Shown here piece after piece: positions 35,760 through 43,839 of a DNA stretch of 64,000 bases (position 1 is the stretch's first letter; every line of letters starts with the position of its first letter). Below the pieces are notes generated by a model that had not been told where the DNA came from, did no database searches, and saw only the letters and a program-made list of their open reading frames with translations. The translations under genes and the position numbers were made by a program. The DNA is from Geothrix sp. (GTDB lineage Bacteria; Acidobacteriota; Holophagae; Holophagales; Holophagaceae), in NCBI RefSeq assembly GCF_020622065.1, contig NZ_JAHRYQ010000001.1:1736001-1800000 (forward strand). Direction: 5' to 3'.

Positions 35760-36905
35760 TCACTTCCACTTGGGGAAGGGATAGACCGCCTTCTTCGTGG
35801 CGAACTGGGAAGGCAGCACCGTCTCGTAGTTCCCGGAGAGGATCTGCTGCACGAGCATCTGGTGATTGTTCTGGTTCGTGAACCCGTCGTAATCGGCGAA
35901 CTTGACCTCGCCCATCACGCCATTCCACTTGCCGTTCTTCAGCCCCTCGCGGGTCTTCGCGCGGTCACCGCCGGCGTTCTTGGCGGTCTCGGCCATGATC
36001 ACCATCGAGGCGTAGGCGCAGGCCGCATGATAGGTGGGTTCCTTGCCGAACTTGGCCTTGTAGCGGGCCCCGAATTCCTTCGCACCCGGCCAGTTCACAT
36101 CATTCGTCCACTGGGTGCAGGAGATGACGCTCTCGGAGATCGCGCGCTCCTTGGCGAACTCCACGGTGGTGAACCCGGCACCGGCGCCCAGGAAGGCCTG
36201 GGGCTGAAGGCCCACTTCCTTCGACTGCCGCATGAGGAGAATGGCGTCGGCCACATAGGACACCATGAACACCAGGTCGGGGTTCTTGGACTTCACCTTG
36301 GCCAGGGTCGAGCGGTAGTCCGCGGCGCCCTTGGGATAGGGCTCATCGGCCACCACCTGGATGCCCTTCTTGCCCACATAGTCCTTGGCGGTCTTGGTGG
36401 TGGAGGTCCCGAAGTCCGTGTTCTCGTAGACGAAGGCGATGGTCTTCGGCTTGCCGAGGCTCACGGCGGCATCGATGAGGCTGGATGCGTACTGATCCGC
36501 GGGGGCGTTCATGCGGAAGACATGCTTCAGGCCCTGGCGGGTGATCTCCTCCTTGGCCGCGGCGGGGATGAGCAGCGGTACCCGGTATTTCTCCGCCAGT
36601 TTGGCGACGGCGTTGGAGCAGGCCGAGGTGTAGGGGCCCACCACGCCCACCACATTGTCCCGGGTGGCCAACTTCTCCATGGCACTCATGGAGATCTGCG
36701 GCTTGCCCGTATCGTCCTCCCACACCAACTGGAGGTTGATGCCCTTCTTCTTGAGATCCTCCTCGGCGAGCTTGATGCCGTTGGTGATGTTCTCTCCGAT
36801 GGGCGCCTCGGGGCCGCTCATCGAATTGATGACGCCGATCTTCTGCGCCAGGAGACAAGGAGAGAGGGCGAGAGTTGCGCCCAGGGCCAAGAGGTGCTTT
36901 CGCAT
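35760..36905 (-). CDS. livK: Branched-chain amino-acid-type ABC substrate-binding protein
   Basis: 381 residues with a signal peptide (LLALGATLALSPCLLAQ) and a type I periplasmic-binding fold: KIGVINSMSGPEAPIGENITNGIKL (in part VINSMSGPEAPIGENI), VVGVVGPYTSACSNAVAKL, and FVYENTDFGTSTTKT. It captures substrate in the periplasm for LivHMGF. The ligand could be leucine/isoleucine/valine or another amino acid or small carboxylate. The start has GGAG upstream (CCGGAGCTGCC). Confidence 0.93.
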   Translation of the reverse strand: MRKHLLALGATLALSPCLLAQKIGVINSMSGPEAPIGENITNGIKLAEEDLKKKGINLQLVWEDDTGKPQISMSAMEKLATRDNVVGVVGPYTSACSNAVAKLAEKYRVPLLIPAAAKEEITRQGLKHVFRMNAPADQYASSLIDAAVSLGKPKTIAFVYENTDFGTSTTKTAKDYVGKKGIQVVADEPYPKGAADYRSTLAKVKSKNPDLVFMVSYVADAILLMRQSKEVGLQPQAFLGAGAGFTTVEFAKERAISESVISCTQWTNDVNWPGAKEFGARYKAKFGKEPTYHAACAYASMVIMAETAKNAGGDRAKTREGLKNGKWNGVMGEVKFADYDGFTNQNNHQMLVQQILSGNYETVLPSQFATKKAVYPFPKWK

Positions 36906-36966
36906 GGCAGCTCCGGTTCAAAAGAGATGTTGGTGGAATGTATGGGAATACTACACTCATCCGGCC

Positions 36967-37011
36967 AAAAAAAACCACGGAACTCGTGGGGGGTACCCAA
37001 AAGTTCCGTGG
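36967..37011 (-). terminator. Rho-independent terminator after porin 1
   Basis: On the minus strand CCACGGAACT pairs with AGTTCCGTGG and is followed by eight T residues (A8 at 36967-36974). It separates the porin transcript from livK, which therefore needs its own promoter in the roughly 60 bases before its ATG. Confidence 0.9.
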
Positions 37012-37046
37012 CTTGGTACTGAGAAGGATCAGCTAGGAATGCTGGC

Positions 37047-38309
37047 TCAGTAGGACAGCATGATCGAGGCGACGATGCTGTTGCCGCCCTGCTCGCCGGT
37101 CTGGCCCGCGCGGGGGGTCAGGAAGTTGTCGCTGCGCTTGACGAAGTCCAGCTTCAGCTTGCCGGCGGCCTGCTTGGTGGGGATGAACACATAGTTGTAG
37201 CCCACGGTGATTTCCGTGTACTTCGGGCTGTAATCGGCCGTGGCCGTCTTGTAGGGGCTGGTCGCGGTGTACCAGTCGTCACCGGAGTTGTAGTTCAGCA
37301 CATCGTAGCGGGCCGTGATCCAGTGGCTGCCCATCTTGTAGGCGCCATCCACCACATAGCCGGCGAACTTCTGGTCGAGGTGCTCGCGGAGCGGAGCGGC
37401 GGCCGCGGTGAAGAGGGTCGGGTAGCGGCGGCCCAGAAGGCCCGTGGCGTACTCGGCGCTGGCCTGCCAGGTGTCGTTCTTGAAGGCGTAGTAGATGCCC
37501 TGGAGGGTGGTCTTGTCCTTGTTGTCCTTGATCTGGGCGGGGGTGGGAGCACCCACGGTCCAGGTGGCGGGAACCGTGGCCGTCACCAGGGTGGAATCCT
37601 TCAGGCCGGTCACGCCTTCGCGGTAGTAGAAGCCGAACTTGTGGGCGGAGCCGTAGCCACCCTCGAAGCGGAAGGTGTAGTCCTTCTGGGCGTTGCCGGA
37701 GCCGGCCAGGGTGTTCTCGTTGTTCTTGCCGCCGCTGCCGTCATCGGTGGTGCCGTTGGAGATGGCGACATTCAGCTTGCCCTGGAAGCCCTTGGGATCG
37801 CCGTAGGCGTAGCTGGCCCAGATGCCGCGATCGCGGGCATCCCCGAACTTGCGGTTGATCTGGTTGCGCTCGAAGAAGAGGATCTCGCGGGCGGCGACCA
37901 TGGTGGCTTCGTAGGTGGTCGGCATCTTGAACTGGCCGGCCTTCAGGGCGAAGCCCTTGATGGGGGCCCAGGTCATGACGAAGTCCTGGAGGACGGCGTT
38001 GGGCACGGCGGTGGTGTTGCTGTTGTTCGGATCGAACATCACATTCCAGCTGATCGTGTCCGTCACGGTGCCGCTCATGTAGATTTCAGCGCGCTTGACG
38101 GCGAAACCGTTCTCCTGGAAGCGGGAATCGAGACCGTAGTACTTGGAGGCACCGGCCGCGGCCGTGGTGTTGAGGCGCAGGTTGCTGTCCATCATCTGGG
38201 TGGCCCAGAACTCCATCAGGAGGCCGTCGATCTTGACGGTGGGGGTCTGGGCCTGGGCGAATCCGGCTGCAAGCAGCGCGGCGACACCGGCGAGGCGGGA
38301 AATCTTCAT
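37047..38309 (-). CDS. OprO/P-type outer-membrane porin, copy 1
   Basis: 420 residues with a signal peptide (RLAGVAALLAAGFAQAQ) and beta-barrel character, ending in an aromatic residue (SIMLSY). The N-terminal blocks VKRAEIYMSGTVTDTISW and VMFDPNN match the phosphate-selective porin O/P family. ATG at 38309 has AGGAG seven bases upstream. It is a paralogue of the divergent gene at 38751, which shares TQMMDSNLR, RRAEI-type, VMFDP, EYATGLLGRR/EYMTGLLGRR and TGEQGGN. Substrate is unknown; its position before liv genes suggests it may admit their substrate. Confidence 0.9.
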   Translation of the reverse strand: MKISRLAGVAALLAAGFAQAQTPTVKIDGLLMEFWATQMMDSNLRLNTTAAAGASKYYGLDSRFQENGFAVKRAEIYMSGTVTDTISWNVMFDPNNSNTTAVPNAVLQDFVMTWAPIKGFALKAGQFKMPTTYEATMVAAREILFFERNQINRKFGDARDRGIWASYAYGDPKGFQGKLNVAISNGTTDDGSGGKNNENTLAGSGNAQKDYTFRFEGGYGSAHKFGFYYREGVTGLKDSTLVTATVPATWTVGAPTPAQIKDNKDKTTLQGIYYAFKNDTWQASAEYATGLLGRRYPTLFTAAAAPLREHLDQKFAGYVVDGAYKMGSHWITARYDVLNYNSGDDWYTATSPYKTATADYSPKYTEITVGYNYVFIPTKQAAGKLKLDFVKRSDNFLTPRAGQTGEQGGNSIVASIMLSY

Positions 38310-38750
38310 GGGTAGGCTCCTATTGGGGAGGGTTGGGAGGGATGGTGGAAGTGGAAGTGGAGGGTGATGACGGCGGGAGGGACTGGTCAGACCACCTGAT
38401 GTCCCAGACACCAGTCGACCAATCTCTGAGAGTGGATCAAACGGATTCAAGCTAAACGCGGGAAATCCCCTCGTCTATCAAAAACGACCGAAAAGTTCCC
38501 CCCCTTGTGATGAAGGACACAAAGCTGTCGGGACTTCCTTGTAATGAACGGGTTGCAGCTCACCGGGAGCGCCGCCGCTTCCCCCCCTGGCCCGTCTCGG
38601 AACCCCTCAGGCTCCGCCGCACGGCCAGTCAAATACCGGCTCCAGGAGGAATTCACCCGCCGGACACAGCTCTTCCGCAGAGCCTTCCTCGGAAAGTCAC
38701 ACCAGGTCGGGAACCTTGCTCCACCAGGCCTCAGGCCTCTAGGAGACCCC
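38310..38750. promoter_or_regulatory. 441-base divergent control region between two porin genes
   Basis: No gene is supported here. The segment holds the ribosome sites of both porins, a 7-bp inverted repeat in the porin 1 leader (38381-38387 with 38410-38416), and a CRP/FNR-like palindrome at 38505-38523. Bases around 38455-38500 are the least GC-rich part and probably hold promoters. Confidence 0.6.
38505..38523. promoter_or_regulatory. CRP/FNR-family-like operator
   Basis: TGTGATGAAGGACACA at 38506-38521 differs from the CRP consensus TGTGA-N6-TCACA by one base, and the flanks extend the symmetry (TTGTG...CACAA). It lies roughly 200-250 bases from both porin starts, in the divergent region. 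A CRP/FNR-family regulator is not in the window. Confidence 0.45.
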
Positions 38751-39998
38751 ATGAAGCGCATCCCCACCCTCGGTCTGGCCGCCCTCGCCGCCCTGCCCCT
38801 CTCGGCCCAGACGGCGAAAATCGGCGGCGACCTCCAGCTCTGGTACACCCAGATGATGGACAGCAACCTCCGGTACAACAGCTCAGCTCCCGGCGGGTAC
38901 TACAACCTCCGCAGCGAGTTCAAGGAGAACACCCTGACGGTCCGCCGCGCGGAGATCAAGGTCTCCGGAAACCTGCTCGAGGGCATCGACTACGAGGTCA
39001 TGTTCGATCCTTCCATCTCGACCGGGACGACCAACCCCATGATCCTCCAGGACGCCTTCCTCATCTGGAAGCCCGCGGCCGGGATCGATGTGAAAGCCGG
39101 ACAGTTCAAGAACCTCCAGACCTATGAGGGCCTGACCAGCTCCACCGAGATCCTCTTCGCCGAGCGCAGCCAGCTGGGCCGCACCTTCGGCGACAAACGG
39201 GACCGCGGCGTGGCCTTCGGCGCCAGCTTCGGCGACCCCAAGGACTTTTCCGGCAAGGCCACGGTGGCCGTGTTCAACGGAATGAACGACGCCATTGCCG
39301 GCAAGGCCAACGATGCCAATGCCGCGAAGGACTTCGTCGTCCGCCTCGACTTTGCCCTCGGCAAGGCCCAGAAATTCGGGGTGTACACCCTGCAGGGCTC
39401 CACCGATGTGCCCGACAAGGGCAATCCTCCCGCCTCCATTGCCGCCAACCCCGGCGGGGCCTGGCCCTCCCAGGCCGCCATCTACGACAGCAAGGACAAG
39501 ACCACCAACCTGGGCGCGTTCTACGCCTACCAGGACGGCACCTGGACGGTCACCGCCGAGTACATGACGGGCCTGCTCGGCCGCCGCTTCGCCACCCTGG
39601 CCGCCAGTGCACCCACCGTGAAGCGCGAGCACCTCGACCAGAAGTTCACCGGCTACTACCTCACCGGTGGCTACACCACCGGGAACCACACCTTCCTGGC
39701 GCGGTACGACCTGATGAACATGAACAGCGGCGATCAGTGGTACACGGCCTACAACCCCTACACCCAGAGCGCCCCCGGGACGCCCCTCCTGGTGAACGGG
39801 GCTCCCGTGGACTACTCCCCCAAGTTCACCGAGGCCACCCTGGGCTACACCTACGCCTGGATCCCCGCAAAGGCCAAGGTCGCCAACTTCAAGCTCAACT
39901 ACATCGCCCGCAGCAAGAACTTCCTGAAGCCCTTCGGCACCCAGACCGGCGAGCAGGGCGGCAACACCCTCGTGGCGGCCTTCCTGGTCGCGTTCTGA
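38751..39998 (+). CDS. OprO/P-type outer-membrane porin, copy 2
   Basis: 415 residues with a signal peptide (LGLAALAALPLSAQ) and the same porin blocks as copy 1 (LWYTQMMDSNLRYNSS, VRRAEIKVSG, VMFDPSI, EYMTGLLGRRFATL, TGEQGGNTLVAAF). It ends in Phe, as outer-membrane barrels do. ATG at 38751 has AGGAG six bases upstream; the longer open frame is leader. It is divergent from copy 1. Confidence 0.9.
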   Translation: MKRIPTLGLAALAALPLSAQTAKIGGDLQLWYTQMMDSNLRYNSSAPGGYYNLRSEFKENTLTVRRAEIKVSGNLLEGIDYEVMFDPSISTGTTNPMILQDAFLIWKPAAGIDVKAGQFKNLQTYEGLTSSTEILFAERSQLGRTFGDKRDRGVAFGASFGDPKDFSGKATVAVFNGMNDAIAGKANDANAAKDFVVRLDFALGKAQKFGVYTLQGSTDVPDKGNPPASIAANPGGAWPSQAAIYDSKDKTTNLGAFYAYQDGTWTVTAEYMTGLLGRRFATLAASAPTVKREHLDQKFTGYYLTGGYTTGNHTFLARYDLMNMNSGDQWYTAYNPYTQSAPGTPLLVNGAPVDYSPKFTEATLGYTYAWIPAKAKVANFKLNYIARSKNFLKPFGTQTGEQGGNTLVAAFLVAF

Positions 39999-40021
39999 CC
40001 TCGACGCCCCTCCTGAAAAGC

Positions 40022-40051
40022 AAAAGGCCCCTGATCAATCAGGGGCCTTTT
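40022..40051. terminator. Bidirectional terminator between porin 2 and the acyl-CoA dehydrogenase gene
   Basis: AAAAGGCCCCTGA and its complement TCAGGGGCCTTTT surround TCAA. The A and T tracts let it act for both convergent genes. Confidence 0.9.
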
Positions 40052-40068
40052 CGTACCGGGAAACCAGC

Positions 40069-41904
40069 CTAGAAGACCGCCTCCATGGGCGCCGTTTCCC
40101 CCGCCTGGAGCGCCACCGCATGGGCCGCCACCAGGGGCAGGCCCCGGTGGGCGAAGTGGATCGCCGCCTGGACCTTGTTCTGGTAGAAGGCCGCGTCGCG
40201 GCTGCTCGCCAGCAGGGCCTGGACCGCGGACCGATCCGCGGGATCCACTCCCCGGGCCTGAAGGAGCTCAAGGCCCTTCTGCTTCGCCAGGGCGGCCTGC
40301 TGGAGCAGAAGGTGGCCCGCCACCACATGGCCGAGCATGTCCAGGATGGGAACGGCATTCAGGACCGTCAGCAGCTGGGCGTTCTCGCGGGCCGGAACGC
40401 CCTGGAGCACCCTGCCCAGGGCCTTCACCGCATCCGCCAGCTGCCGGGCGGACGCGCCGAGGACCGGGTCCGCCGCCATGGTCTGGGCCGTGGTCCCCGC
40501 GAGGCCGAGCAGGTGCTTCACGGGCCGTCCATCCTGCATCCGGAACTTGCGGCCGACGAGATCCAGGGCCTGGATCCCGTTCGTGCCTTCATAGATCGAC
40601 GCGATCTTGCAGTCCCGGAGGTACTGCTCCGCCGGGTAGTCCATGGTGTAGCCGTAGCCCCCAAAGGTCTGCAGCGCCCATTCGGTGACGCGGAAGCCCC
40701 AGTCCGAGCACCAGGCCTTGCAGACCGGCGTGAACAGCTCGACGAGCCCCTGCCAGCGGTCGTGGTCCTCCCCCACTGTGATGTGCGCCATGTCCATGCA
40801 CCAGCCCGTGTAGGACACCATGGCCCGCATGGCCTGCACATAGGCGGCCTGCATGAGGAGCATCCGCCGCACATCCGGGTGCTCGATGATGAGAGATTGG
40901 CTCGCCCCCTTGCCCGCGCTGGGACCGCGACCCTGCAAGCGCTCCTTCGCATAGGCCAGGGCGGCCTGATGCGCGGCGGAGGCATTGCCCAGACCCTGGA
41001 CGCCGACTTCGTACCGCGCGGCGTTCATCATCTGGAACATGTGGGCGAGCCCCTGTTCCTCCTGGCCCAGGAGGAACCCCTGGCAGCCGCCATTGGTCCC
41101 AAATACCAGGCTGCAGGTGGGCGAGCCGTGGATGCCCAGCTTGTGCTCGATCCCGGCGCAGGCGACATCGTTGGCCGCGCCCAGGGAACCGTCCGGGTTC
41201 ACGCGGACCTTCGGCACCACGAACAGGCTGAGCCCCTTGGGCCCGGCCGGGGCGCCCGGCGTCCGGGCCAGCACGGCGTGGATGATGTTCGGCGTCAGTT
41301 CGTGATCGCCGCTGGTGATGAAGATCTTCTCCCCGGTGATGAGGTAGGAGCCGTCGCCCTGCTTCACCGCCTTGGTGGTGAGTGCGCCCAGGTCGCTGCC
41401 GGCCCCGGCCTCGGTGAGGCACATGGTGCCGGTCCACTCCCCGGTGTACATCCGCTCGCAGTAGGTGGCCTTGAGATCGTCGCTCCCGAAGACCTCGATC
41501 AGGTGGGCGGCGCCGCGGGTGAGCAGCGCCTTGAGGCCCAGGGCCGTGTTCGCCCCCATCAGGAACTCGCTGATGCCGGTCCCCACGGATTCAGGGAGTC
41601 CCATGCCGCCGAATTCCGGGCTCATGGTGGCGCTGATCCAGCCGCCCGAAGCCAGATCCTGGAAGGCCCCAGCAAAGCCCTCGGGCAGTTTCACCTTCCC
41701 GTTCTCGAACTGGGCGCCGACCCGGTCCCCCACTTCATTGCAGGCGGCGACGCTGCCCCGGGCCACCTTCAGGGCCTCGTCCAACACCATGCCCAGCTGA
41801 TCCCGATCCACCTCTTCGTAGGGGCCGGCCTTCAACAGGGCATCGAGGTCGAGCCACTCGAAGAGGTTGAACCGGACATCACGGTCATCGTCGAGGTATT
41901 TCAT
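40069..41904 (-). CDS. Long-type acyl-CoA dehydrogenase
   Basis: 611 residues, the longer acyl-CoA dehydrogenase class (about 600 residues, with an extra C-terminal domain). FAD-binding and substrate blocks include MCLTEAGAGSDLGAL, GEKIFITSGDHEL and the catalytic Glu in SIYEGTNGIQAL. It oxidises an acyl-CoA and passes electrons to ETF. The ATG at 41904 has GGGAGG upstream. It lies just after the acyl-CoA synthetase gene on the same strand, so activation and first oxidation of one acid are probably linked. Confidence 0.93.
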   Translation of the reverse strand: MKYLDDDRDVRFNLFEWLDLDALLKAGPYEEVDRDQLGMVLDEALKVARGSVAACNEVGDRVGAQFENGKVKLPEGFAGAFQDLASGGWISATMSPEFGGMGLPESVGTGISEFLMGANTALGLKALLTRGAAHLIEVFGSDDLKATYCERMYTGEWTGTMCLTEAGAGSDLGALTTKAVKQGDGSYLITGEKIFITSGDHELTPNIIHAVLARTPGAPAGPKGLSLFVVPKVRVNPDGSLGAANDVACAGIEHKLGIHGSPTCSLVFGTNGGCQGFLLGQEEQGLAHMFQMMNAARYEVGVQGLGNASAAHQAALAYAKERLQGRGPSAGKGASQSLIIEHPDVRRMLLMQAAYVQAMRAMVSYTGWCMDMAHITVGEDHDRWQGLVELFTPVCKAWCSDWGFRVTEWALQTFGGYGYTMDYPAEQYLRDCKIASIYEGTNGIQALDLVGRKFRMQDGRPVKHLLGLAGTTAQTMAADPVLGASARQLADAVKALGRVLQGVPARENAQLLTVLNAVPILDMLGHVVAGHLLLQQAALAKQKGLELLQARGVDPADRSAVQALLASSRDAAFYQNKVQAAIHFAHRGLPLVAAHAVALQAGETAPMEAVF

Positions 41905-41999
41905 GGGGCCTCCCGAAGGCAATGGATGAGTAGGGACATCATGCGACAAGCCGCCCTCATCAGGCGCACCTACCCCGGGTCACATCGGTTCGGCCCAGG

Positions 42000-43676
42000 T
42001 CACTTCAGTTCCGGGAACTGCTCCTCACGGAATTCCGTGGGTGAATGGGTCTGTTCCGCCGCCCGCTTCCGCAGTTCCACGCGCCGGATCTTGCCCGAGA
42101 TGGTCTTGGGCAGATCGCCGAACTCGAGGATACGGATGCGCTTGTAGGGCGAGAGCCGCTCCCGGATGAACCGGAACAGGGCCAGGGCCGTGGCCCGATC
42201 AGGTTCACAGCCGGACCGGAGGATGATGTAGGCCTTGGGAACGGCCAGCTTCAGGGGATCCGGGCTGGGCACCACGGCGGCCTCGGCCACGAATTCATGC
42301 TCGATGAGGAAAGATTCGAGCTCAAACGGGCTGATCCGATAGTCGGAGCTCTTGAAGACATCGTCCGCCCGCCCCACGAAGAACAGGTAACCGTCCGGAT
42401 CCCGGGTGGCCACATCGCCGGTGCGGTAGAACCCCTCCGCCTCGGCCTTCTGCATCTTGGAGGGATCATCCTTGTACCCGGCCATGAGGCCCAGGGGCCG
42501 GGGATCGAGTTTCAGGGCGATCTCGCCCTCCTCGGCCTCCTTGCCGTCAAGGTCCAGCAGCACTACCGCATAGCCCGGCAGAGGAAGCCCCATGGATCCC
42601 GACTTCACGGGCAGGCCCGGCGAATTCCCCACCAGGGCCGAAGTCTCCGTCTGGCCGTAGCCATCGCGGATGGTGAGGCCCCAGGCCTTCTCCACCTGGC
42701 TGATGACCTCGGGGTTCAGGGGCTCGCCCGCGCCCACCAGGGCCCTCAGGCGGACTTTGTACGAGGCGAGATCCTCCTGGATGAACAGGCGCCACACGGT
42801 GGGGGGCGCGCACAGGGTCGTGACGCCCTTGTCCACGATGACCTTGAGGGTGGCCGCCGCGCTGAACCGGGCGGACCGGTAGACGAAGATGCAGGCCCCG
42901 GCGTTCCAGGGCGCGAAGAGGCTGCTCCAGGCATGCTTCGCCCAGCCGGGGGAGCTGATGTTGTAGTGGATGTCGCCTTCCTTGAGCCCGACCCAGTACA
43001 TCGTGGTGAGGTGGCCCACGGGGTAGGACTGGTGCGTGTGGAGCACCAGCTTGGGCTTGGCCGTCGTCCCCGAGGTGAAGTAGAGCAGCATGGGATCCGT
43101 GGCCCGGGTGGGCGCGTCGGGCGCGTAGGTCTCGGCCCCCTCATACAGCTCCGCGACGCCATGCCAGCCGGGCACCTCGCCTCCCACGCTGATGCGGGTC
43201 AGGCCCGGATCCATGCCCTCGAACTTGGCCGTCTGCGCGGCATCGACCACCAGGTGCCTGATCCCGCCCCGTTCGATGCGGTCCTGCAGGTCCGCCTGGG
43301 AGAGCAGGAGGGTGGACGGGACGAGGACGGCCCCCAGCTTGATGCAGGCCAGCATGATCTCCCAGAGCGGCAGGACATTGTCCAGCATGATGAGCACGCC
43401 GTCGCCGCGTCGGACGCCCATGGCCCGCAGCGCGTTGGCCACCTGGTTGCTGCGCCGGGAGAGGTCCTGGAAGCTGACCTTCACCTCGCTGCCGTTCTCC
43501 TCCACGATCCACAGGGCCGGCTGGTGGTTGCCCTGGGCATAGGCATCGAAGTGGTCCAGTGCCCAGTTGAAGGTCTCCAGGGTCGGCCAGCGGAATGCGC
43601 GGAGGGCCGCAGCCCGGTCGTCCCGGTGCTGGAACAATACATTCCGGGCCTGGAGGAACGCTTCGCGTTCATTCAT
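42000..43676 (-). CDS. AMP-forming acyl-CoA synthetase, medium-chain/benzoate type
   Basis: 558 residues. The AMP-binding core reads LLYFTSGTTAKPKLVLHTHQ, the hinge region YRTGDVATRDPDGYLFFVGRADDVFKSS-type (in part RTGDVATRDPDGYLFFVGR), and the C-terminal lysine lies in LPKTISGKIRRVELR. The block YNISSPGWAKHAWSSLFAPW is like that of medium-chain and aromatic acyl-CoA synthetases. That lysine is the usual target of reversible acetylation, and the gene is divergent from an acetyltransferase/deacetylase operon. ATG at 43676 has AGGAG upstream. Confidence 0.92.
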   Translation of the reverse strand: MNEREAFLQARNVLFQHRDDRAAALRAFRWPTLETFNWALDHFDAYAQGNHQPALWIVEENGSEVKVSFQDLSRRSNQVANALRAMGVRRGDGVLIMLDNVLPLWEIMLACIKLGAVLVPSTLLLSQADLQDRIERGGIRHLVVDAAQTAKFEGMDPGLTRISVGGEVPGWHGVAELYEGAETYAPDAPTRATDPMLLYFTSGTTAKPKLVLHTHQSYPVGHLTTMYWVGLKEGDIHYNISSPGWAKHAWSSLFAPWNAGACIFVYRSARFSAAATLKVIVDKGVTTLCAPPTVWRLFIQEDLASYKVRLRALVGAGEPLNPEVISQVEKAWGLTIRDGYGQTETSALVGNSPGLPVKSGSMGLPLPGYAVVLLDLDGKEAEEGEIALKLDPRPLGLMAGYKDDPSKMQKAEAEGFYRTGDVATRDPDGYLFFVGRADDVFKSSDYRISPFELESFLIEHEFVAEAAVVPSPDPLKLAVPKAYIILRSGCEPDRATALALFRFIRERLSPYKRIRILEFGDLPKTISGKIRRVELRKRAAEQTHSPTEFREEQFPELK

Positions 43677-43768
43677 GGGACTCTCCTGGTGGCTGGGGTG
43701 ATAGGTCAATTTAGAGTGGCGCCGGCCGACCGTCCAGGACCAAACATGACGCGCGGGACAAGAAAGAT

Positions 43769-43793
43769 GGCCCCGGCGCGGGAGTCCGGGGCC
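43769..43793. other. Stem-loop in the divergent synthetase/acetyltransferase control region
   Basis: GGCCCCGG and CCGGGGCC surround CGCGGGAGT, an 8-bp perfect stem. It lies 46 bases before the GTG of the acetyltransferase gene, so it may be in its leader or form a regulator site. No function can be shown from sequence. Confidence 0.5.
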
Positions 43794-43839
43794 GGCCCAT
43801 GGTAGGGTGGTCGCGTCCTAGCGGATCCACGAGGTTCCT

